Source: Rhizobiales bacterium TMED168 (GTDB lineage Bacteria > Pseudomonadota > Alphaproteobacteria > MED-G09). From it: 62,914 bases of DNA. Below, one piece after another: positions 57,416-62,914 of the stretch. The notes beneath the pieces were generated by a model, which saw only the letters and a program-made list of their open reading frames with translations, was not told the DNA's origin and ran no database searches. The stretch is taken from assembly GCA_002170885.2 (NCBI GenBank), contig NHHR02000013.1, forward strand, positions 79,986 to 142,899, read 5' to 3'. Each line of letters opens with the position of its first letter. Position 1 is the stretch's first letter. Position numbers and translations under genes: made by a program.

Positions 57416-58012
57416 TTATTTTATTTCAAAATAACTGTCCATTAGCGAATTTATTTTCTTAATGTTTGAGAAAAAAACAGTCGTTTCTTTTTTTTGGGTA
57501 TCAATTATTCTCCATTGCCTAAGCTCAGGTACTGGGTAATCTGCAGTTATGAATATTGAGTTCCTTGACGATTTTTTATTTGTTCTCAGCTCTAATGTTG
57601 CTATTTTCCCAGTCACCAATAAATTTTCAATATAGAAACTCTTTAGAGTTAAATTTTTAGACAAGAGGTTTGAAAGAGGGCTATCTTCTAAAGAATAAAA
57701 GTTAGTTTTGCTTTTATTGCTTTCCTTAAAGGCAAGCATACCATTTTTTATATTTATTTGCATCCCCGCTGGATAAGAATAATCAAATTTTAGATAACCA
57801 CTACCGTTTGAATAAAAGATTCCTTTTGACACCTTTCCAAATTGATCAATTTGACTAAACTCTCCTTTTATACTTCCAAGTTCTGCTAAATATATTTCGA
57901 ATTTTTCTAACCATTCCTCGTCCGACAATAACCCTTTTTCTGTTGCAAAGATATTTGCTGAAAACGAGAATAAAAATATCATCACCAAGAGAAATCTTTT
58001 TATTATCATCAT
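57416..58012 (-). CDS. lolA: Outer-membrane lipoprotein carrier protein LolA
   Basis: Periplasmic chaperone that ferries lipoproteins to the outer membrane. It has 198 residues: signal peptide (about 1-23), then SIKGEFSQIDQFGKVSKGIFY and LKFDYSYPAGMQI, typical of LolA. It overlaps ftsK by 4 bp; the ftsK-lolA pair is widely conserved in proteobacteria. LptE and the DUF3576-type lipoprotein may be among its cargo. Confidence 0.92.
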   Translation of the reverse strand: MMIIKRFLLVMIFLFSFSANIFATEKGLLSDEEWLEKFEIYLAELGSIKGEFSQIDQFGKVSKGIFYSNGSGYLKFDYSYPAGMQINIKNGMLAFKESNKSKTNFYSLEDSPLSNLLSKNLTLKSFYIENLLVTGKIATLELRTNKKSSRNSIFITADYPVPELRQWRIIDTQKKETTVFFSNIKKINSLMDSYFEIK

Positions 58013-60243
58013 TTTTTTATTATCTCTCTTTTACCCTGATTATTTGGCTCTGATATAATTCCCTTTTCTTCCATTTCCTCAATAATGCGGGCAGCTCTAT
58101 TATAGCCTATTTGAAGTTTTCTTTGGATATAGCTTGTTGAAATTCTCTTATCCTTCATTATAACTTCAACAGCTTGGTTAAATAAAACGTCATCAGACTC
58201 ATTTCCTTTGATATCATTGCTTGTTTCTTTATTTTCTTTTGTAAGTGCTTCTATATATTCAGGTGACTCTTGATTTTTAATAAATTTTACGACCTTCTCT
58301 ACTTCATTATCTGATACAAATGGTCCATGAACTCTAACAACTTTTCCACCATCTGACATATAAAGCATATCGCCTCTACCAAGTAATTGTTCAGCCCCCA
58401 TCTCATTTAGGATTGTTCTACTATCAATTTTTGACGCAACCTGAAAGGCAATTCTAGTAGGAAAATTAGCCTTGATTGTTCCTGTAACAACATCAACAGA
58501 TGGTCTTTGTGTGGCCATTATTAAATGTATACCTGCTGCTCTTGCTTTTTGTGCCAGGCTTTGAACTAAGTGCTCAATATCATTTCTAGCTACTAACATT
58601 AGATCTGCCATTTCATCAATAACAACAACTATGAAAGGCATTTTTTCAGGCTCTATCTCTTCTTCAGAATATAATGGCTGGCCAGATTGATTATCATAAC
58701 CTGTATGAATTTTTCTTATAAATTTCTTTCCTTTTCTTTTATATTCCTCAGCCTTTATATTAAAAGCATCCATTGTTCTTACTGATAGCTTTGACATTCT
58801 GTTATATCTATCGTCCATTTCCCTTACAACCCATTTAAGTCCAACTACTGCTTTTTTTGGGTTAGTAATGACTGGAGTTAACAGATGAGGTATGCCGTCA
58901 TATACTGATAACTCAATCATTTTTGGATCAACCATAATTAAGCGACATTCGTCGGGCTTAAATTTGTATAGTATAGATAATATCATTCCATTAATACCAA
59001 CAGATTTACCAGACCCTGTGGTACCGGCAATCATTAGATGAGGCATTCTTGATAAATCGGCGATTGTTGGTTCTCCACCAATATTTTTACCTAAACTCAA
59101 AACAATTCCATCTTCTTTATTTTCAAAAGTATTACTTTCAAGAATTTCTTTTAAATAAACCGTCTCTTTATCATCATTTGGTAGTTCTATACCAATCGAG
59201 TTTTTTCCTGGAATAACTGAAATTCTGGCAGAGGTGGAACTCATTGACCTTGATATGTCGTCCGCTAAAGAAATAACCCGAGACGATTTTACTCCCGGTG
59301 CAGGCTCTAATTCATAAAGGGTAATAAAAGGACCTGGTTTTACACTAATTATTTTCCCGCTTATTCCAAAATCAGTTAAAGTTTTTTCAAGTAAATCTTT
59401 ATTTTGTTCTATCTGTTTTTCAGAAATCCTTTTTTTACTTCTTTCATCTGGAATTTCATTCAGAAGTTCTAAAGATGGTAGTTTGTATCCTGATTTAATA
59501 TCGAGGTTATCTTTCTTAGTTTTTTCACTCCTATTATTCTTTTTTCTTTTTGTTTTAGCAGTAAACAACATCTTTTTCTGTTTAGCCGGCATTACCTCTT
59601 GAATTACGCGGTTTTCATTTTCAGCCAAATTATTTAAATGTTCTTTATTTTCAGAAAAACCTCTTTTTGCAGGAAGTATTCCATGAGTTATTAATAGAGA
59701 GCCAATTATTCCTATTACCAAATAACTTAAGGTTATGAAAGTGCTTGCTTGTGTAAGGTCTGAATTAATAGCAATACTTAGCTTGTAAATAAGTATATCA
59801 ACTTCATTCATTCCAATAGACCCAACTATACCGCCACTATTAAAGCCTTTTTCAAAAGAGGTTGCTATAAGGAAAATACCAAAAATTAGACTAATAATTT
59901 TAAGCCATAGAGATTTTAATTTTTTTATAATTTTATATAAGCCTAGCATAATAATTATTAAAGGCAGCAGTATTGAAATTGTTCCTAATAACTGAACAAA
60001 AATGTCAGCTATATAGGCACCTGGTTCTCCGAGATAATTTTTTATAGGGCTATCAGAAATGGTATTCAGACTTTTATCTAGGCCATTATAAGAGCCAAGA
60101 GATATTAATAATATTAATCCAATACCAATAATGAAGATTCCAATTAATATATTTATTATGCCAAAAAAAATAGAAAATAGTTTATTTTTAAAGGCAACTA
60201 AAAGATTAGATACATAGTTAGTTACTCTCTTTATAACTCTCAT
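58009..60243 (-). CDS. ftsK: DNA translocase FtsK
   Basis: Septal DNA pump acting in late chromosome segregation. From the ATG at 60243 it has 744 residues, with GGAAAAG just upstream; a longer frame from TTG at 60318 lacks a ribosome-binding site. Four or so membrane helices occupy about 1-185, a short charged linker follows, then the motor with Walker A GTTGSGKS (407-414) and a C-terminal gamma domain (about 675-744). The linker is short compared with E. coli FtsK. Confidence 0.95.
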   Translation of the reverse strand: MRVIKRVTNYVSNLLVAFKNKLFSIFFGIINILIGIFIIGIGLILLISLGSYNGLDKSLNTISDSPIKNYLGEPGAYIADIFVQLLGTISILLPLIIIMLGLYKIIKKLKSLWLKIISLIFGIFLIATSFEKGFNSGGIVGSIGMNEVDILIYKLSIAINSDLTQASTFITLSYLVIGIIGSLLITHGILPAKRGFSENKEHLNNLAENENRVIQEVMPAKQKKMLFTAKTKRKKNNRSEKTKKDNLDIKSGYKLPSLELLNEIPDERSKKRISEKQIEQNKDLLEKTLTDFGISGKIISVKPGPFITLYELEPAPGVKSSRVISLADDISRSMSSTSARISVIPGKNSIGIELPNDDKETVYLKEILESNTFENKEDGIVLSLGKNIGGEPTIADLSRMPHLMIAGTTGSGKSVGINGMILSILYKFKPDECRLIMVDPKMIELSVYDGIPHLLTPVITNPKKAVVGLKWVVREMDDRYNRMSKLSVRTMDAFNIKAEEYKRKGKKFIRKIHTGYDNQSGQPLYSEEEIEPEKMPFIVVVIDEMADLMLVARNDIEHLVQSLAQKARAAGIHLIMATQRPSVDVVTGTIKANFPTRIAFQVASKIDSRTILNEMGAEQLLGRGDMLYMSDGGKVVRVHGPFVSDNEVEKVVKFIKNQESPEYIEALTKENKETSNDIKGNESDDVLFNQAVEVIMKDKRISTSYIQRKLQIGYNRAARIIEEMEEKGIISEPNNQGKREIIKK

Positions 60244-60358
60244 TCTTTTCCTATTAAGCAAAATTAATAAAAACTGCGAATCAGCTACATAATCACTTGT
60301 TATAGTTATGATCTGCAAGAACTTTCTGATTATAAATTAAAATCAATTTCATTTTTAG

Positions 60359-60380
60359 TTTATTTATATTAATAAATAAA
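60359..60380. repeat. A/T-only perfect hairpin just before ubiH-like gene
   Basis: TTTATTTAT and ATAAATAAA form a 9-bp stem around the loop ATTA, ending three bases before the ATG at 60384. It occupies the place of a ribosome-binding site, and none is otherwise visible. Confidence 0.45.
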
Positions 60381-60383
60381 AAT

Positions 60384-61610
60384 ATGAAAAAAAAAATATT
60401 TGATATTGTTATTTTTGGTAGTGGCTTAACAGCAAAAACTATGTCCCTTGTTGCTCGTAATTTAGAGTTATCTTTTAAATGTATTGATAATAAAAATTAT
60501 AATAATGAGACTAAAGAAGATACACGTAGTCTTGCTCTTTCGGTTTCTTCAAAAAAAATGCTTCATACTTTAGGGGTAAAATTAAAAGCTAAAGCAGTAA
60601 AAAAGATGGTTGTAATTGAAGGGGGCCTGGGTGAAGAAAAAATAAAGTCAATGTTAACTTTTGACTCAAATCTCACTGATGAAGACATTGCCTTTATTGC
60701 TGAGTACCCAACAATTGAACAATCTATTGAAGATACCCTTAGGATAAAAAAAAATGAAATAACTCAAGAAGAAGTTTTTAGTATAAATAAAGAATTAGAT
60801 TATTCAAAAATAACCTTTACTAATAAAAAATCTATTTTTGCAAAAACAATTATTTTTACAGAATTATTAGATGTTAAGTTGCAAAAAATATATAATGTTA
60901 GATATAACTTTTCAGAGTATGGGCAAACTGCTATTTCAGCAACTTTAAGACACACCAAGGCCCACAAAGGATACGCTTTTCAGTTTTTTCAGAAAAATGG
61001 ACCCCTTGCCCTGCTTCCAATGATAAGTCAAAAAGGAAAGAATTTTAGTTCCTTAGTGTGGACTGAAAAAACAGATAATATTTCCTCAATTTTATCTTCA
61101 AAAAAGAATCTTGAAGATAGTCTAAATTCACTTTGTTCCGATTATTTAGGAAAAATTAATATAGCAAAAGGTCCAAGTTCTTTTTTATTAAAAAGATTGA
61201 CCGGAATAAAGGCAATATCTGATAGGACATTATTTATTGGTGACGCATTGAGAGCGATGCACCCTCTTGCAGGCCAGGCATGGAATCAGAGTTTAAGGGA
61301 TATAGCTTATATTGCTGATGGTTTGGTAGAGTCACAAAAATTAGGACTAGATTTATTTCAATGCCCTTCGATTGTTAGTTTGGGAAAGAAAAGAAAAATT
61401 GAGACAGATATTTTAATCGGCAGTATTGGATTTATAAATTCAATATATCAAGCCGATACGTCACTAGCCAAGGGGCTTAGAAGAAATTTGATGAAGTTAG
61501 CTAATAATTATAGACCATTAAAACTTTTTTTATTAAACGAGGCATCGGGAGGTGCTTTAAAAAGACCAAATCTTTTGAATGGCATAAACCCTGGTTCGGA
61601 TATTATTTAA
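60384..61610 (+). CDS. UbiH/UbiF/VisC-family FAD monooxygenase, divergent
   Basis: Probably hydroxylates a ubiquinone precursor. It has 408 residues: N-terminal FAD loop [12 protein letters not shown] (third Gly of GxGxxG replaced by Ala), [15 protein letters not shown] and the late motif [22 protein letters not shown], which is clearly UbiH-like. The middle DG motif (ADG..S..R) is not recognisable; the place reads [15 protein letters not shown]. It may be a diverged but active enzyme. It overlaps the Trm112-like gene tail to tail by 4 bp. Confidence 0.82.
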   Translation: MKKKIFDIVIFGSGLTAKTMSLVARNLELSFKCIDNKNYNNETKEDTRSLALSVSSKKMLHTLGVKLKAKAVKKMVVIEGGLGEEKIKSMLTFDSNLTDEDIAFIAEYPTIEQSIEDTLRIKKNEITQEEVFSINKELDYSKITFTNKKSIFAKTIIFTELLDVKLQKIYNVRYNFSEYGQTAISATLRHTKAHKGYAFQFFQKNGPLALLPMISQKGKNFSSLVWTEKTDNISSILSSKKNLEDSLNSLCSDYLGKINIAKGPSSFLLKRLTGIKAISDRTLFIGDALRAMHPLAGQAWNQSLRDIAYIADGLVESQKLGLDLFQCPSIVSLGKKRKIETDILIGSIGFINSIYQADTSLAKGLRRNLMKLANNYRPLKLFLLNEASGGALKRPNLLNGINPGSDII

Positions 61611-61783
61611 TTAATTTTTCGTGCTTCTTCTGGAAGCATAATAGGTATCCCATCTTTAACTGGATAAGCAAGGCCTGCCTTTTTGCTAATGAGCTCGTTT
61701 TTTTCGCTATCCCAAACAAGGCTATCTTTTGTTAATGGACAAACAAGAATTTCTAATAATTTTGGATCAATTTCTTTTGTCAT
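61607..61783 (-). CDS. Trm112-like small protein (UPF0434)
   Basis: A 58-residue protein, [20 protein letters not shown] at the start and [19 protein letters not shown] at the end, the hallmark of the UPF0434/Trm112 family. Only one cysteine (Cys15) is left of the zinc-binding set. Eukaryotic Trm112 activates methyltransferases; the bacterial role is not well known. The ATG at 61783 has GAGGAG about five bases before it. Its TAA shares TTAA with the UbiH-like stop. Confidence 0.9.
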   Translation of the reverse strand: MTKEIDPKLLEILVCPLTKDSLVWDSEKNELISKKAGLAYPVKDGIPIMLPEEARKIN

Positions 61784-61789
61784 AACTCC

Positions 61790-62440
61790 TCATTGTATCT
61801 GTTCTGTACCTGGTCCTGAAGACATAGACATTTCTGTCATTGCAATCAACATTTCACTTCTTTTTTCAAGTGTTTCAGCCTCAAGGAGTGCTTGCTTTTC
61901 TTTTGATTTGTATGGACTGAGTATACATAATGAATTTACTAATAATTCTGTAGAAGAATTACTTATGGCATCCCAGTCGATGGTTAAATTATTATGTTCT
62001 AAATATTTTTTTAAGGAATCAATAAGCTTGTCTCTTTTGACACTATCTTCTCCATGCCCTTTAACAAGGTCTGATAAAAATTTTGTGTAGTCTACCTGAA
62101 ACTGCCTATAGGGTGTAACTACTTCTAGCTCAGGGCCAATTGTAAATCTACAGATTCCGGATAAAGTAATCAGCATCCTTTTATTAGCAACCTCGCTGTA
62201 TGAAGTAATTTTTCCTAAGCAGCCCGTACTGTATAATGAATTGCCATCATCTTTATTAGTCTGAATCATTGCCATTAGTCTATCACCTGACATTGCGTGA
62301 TCAACCATTTCTAGATACCTTTCTTCAAAGATATTTAGCGGTAGCTGAGTCCTTGGCAGTAAAAGAGCACCAGGCAGAGGAAAAACTGACACTTTGGGAG
62401 GTAGCTCTTCAATATTTTTATATTTTTTAAAAGATTTCAT
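61790..62440 (-). CDS. LON substrate-binding-domain protein
   Basis: A 216-residue protein consisting mainly of the N-terminal (LAN) domain of Lon without AAA+ or protease parts: VFPLPGALLLPRTQLPLNIFEERYLEMV, then GCLGKITSYSEVANKRMLITLSG. It is full length for this stand-alone family, whose function is unknown. Place between the YbbN-like and Trm112-like genes is conserved in alphaproteobacteria. Confidence 0.9.
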   Translation of the reverse strand: MKSFKKYKNIEELPPKVSVFPLPGALLLPRTQLPLNIFEERYLEMVDHAMSGDRLMAMIQTNKDDGNSLYSTGCLGKITSYSEVANKRMLITLSGICRFTIGPELEVVTPYRQFQVDYTKFLSDLVKGHGEDSVKRDKLIDSLKKYLEHNNLTIDWDAISNSSTELLVNSLCILSPYKSKEKQALLEAETLEKRSEMLIAMTEMSMSSGPGTEQIQ

Positions 62441-62442
62441 AT

Positions 62443-62914
62443 TTAACTAAATAGCATTGATGATAGTTTTTTTCTTCCCTCAATTACTAAATCATTTTGA
62501 CTGCCAAGAATATTAAAAATTTCTATTAGCTGTTTTCTTGCCTTTCCGTCATCCCATTTTGGATCAGCCTCAACAATCTGTAACAGTTCATTTATTGCAG
62601 TCTCATGTTCACCTGAGGAAGTTAATAATATTGCAAGTTCTAATCTAATTTGGTGATTGCCAGGATTTGCTTTTAATTTCTCTTTAAGAACCTCTTCTTG
62701 ACCTTCAACTATTGGATTTTCGATAACATTTTTTTGAATTTCAATTTCAGATCTCACTGAAATATAATCCTGATTTTTTTCAGCCTCATTGGGAAGATTA
62801 TTAATAATTTCTATTGCTTCATTAATCTGATTATTTCTTAACAAGCACCTTGCTAACAAGGATTTAGCTGAAATATTATCTGGTTCAATTTTAAGAACTT
62901 CGGTTAATATTATG
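62443..62914 (-). CDS. C-terminal part of a YbbN/CnoX-like protein (5' end outside window)
   Basis: About 156 residues of TPR-like helical repeats (LLARCLLRNNQINEAIEIINN, LEAILLTSSGEHETAINELLQIVE-type pattern) ending ELIEIFNILG and KLSSMLFS. The frame is open to the right edge, so the start and presumably an N-terminal thioredoxin fold lie outside. The match to the C-terminus of YbbN-type co-chaperones and its place next to the LON gene support the call. Confidence 0.8.
   Translation of the reverse strand, partial: IILTEVLKIEPDNISAKSLLARCLLRNNQINEAIEIINNLPNEAEKNQDYISVRSEIEIQKNVIENPIVEGQEEVLKEKLKANPGNHQIRLELAILLTSSGEHETAINELLQIVEADPKWDDGKARKQLIEIFNILGSQNDLVIEGRKKLSSMLFS

Noticed and set aside
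60387..60396. Run of ten A at the start of the UbiH-like gene as a frameshift or phase-variation site
   Set aside because: Poly-A and poly-T runs are frequent throughout this AT-rich sequence and the frame is intact.
1..62914. Mobile elements, CRISPR, toxin-antitoxin, phage or defence genes
   Set aside because: No integrase, transposase, direct-repeat array or defence-family gene was found; every large frame is a core gene.

Overview
The window is one contiguous, AT-rich (by eye about two thirds A+T, not counted) bacterial chromosome segment packed with housekeeping genes. Gene families and gene order (truB-rbfA-infB-nusA-rimP; tsaB-rimI-fur-miaB-phoH-ybeY-corC-lnt-metK; ppsR-maf-aroE-coaE-dnaQ; rho-mnmE-mnmG-rsmG-parA-parB; ftsK-lolA; a UbiH-like gene beside Trm112, LON-domain and YbbN-like genes) are alphaproteobacterial. 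Low GC, overlapping genes, tiny intergenic gaps and missing members of normally conserved clusters suggest a streamlined, probably free-living marine alphaproteobacterium. Which clade cannot be settled from sequence reading alone. There are no rRNA, tRNA, CRISPR, prophage, transposon or defence genes.

Layout. 1-21498 (minus strand): about 20 genes for translation and RNA modification (truB, rbfA, infB, nusA, rimP, trmB, metK, miaB, tsaB, rimI, trpS, ybeY), envelope work (lnt, murJ), metal and nitrogen regulation (fur, glnD), Fe-S carriers (nfu) and others, with one clear intrinsic terminator between trmB and rimP. 21728-24004 (plus): malic enzyme. 24008-27102 (minus): rph-rdgB-rsmI-gshB. 27237-30958 (plus): grpE-dnaK-dnaJ. 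30955-38210 (minus): timA-like, smr, hisB-hisH-hisA-hisF-hisE, coaA, dapB, gpmA, nth. 38304-38687 (plus): fxsA. 38684-42232 (minus): ppsR-maf-aroE-coaE-dnaQ. 42233-42641: the only gap over 300 bp, a very AT-rich segment with DnaA-box-like 9-mers that I interpret as the chromosomal replication origin. 42642-49458 (plus): rho-mnmE-mnmG-rsmG-parA-parB, with a perfect parS palindrome between mnmE and mnmG. 49460-53988 (minus): a DUF3576-type lipoprotein gene, leuS, lptE, holA. 54135-55458 (plus): yggS and an atypical response regulator. 55459-60243 (minus): ftsK, lolA, a PotD-like binding protein, xthA. 60384-61610 (plus): a UbiH-like monooxygenase. 61607-62914 (minus): Trm112-like, LON-domain and YbbN-like (partial) genes.

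Together the region around 42-50 kb looks like the origin/centromere hub of the chromosome: a candidate oriC flanked by ppsR and rho, a parS site 2.6 kb away, and parAB 5 kb away. Genes to its left run mostly leftward, and the first six to its right run rightward, away from the candidate origin.

The most notable points are the candidate origin with parS; a degenerate receiver domain (Tyr at the phospho-acceptor position) in an orphan OmpR-type regulator; a terminator hairpin placed directly ahead of rimP-nusA; six convergent gene pairs with essentially no intergenic DNA; frequent TTG start codons; and a set of missing neighbours (ylxR, hrcA, secB, hemE, hemW/yraN). I found no clearly new multi-gene system; the window is mainly core genome.
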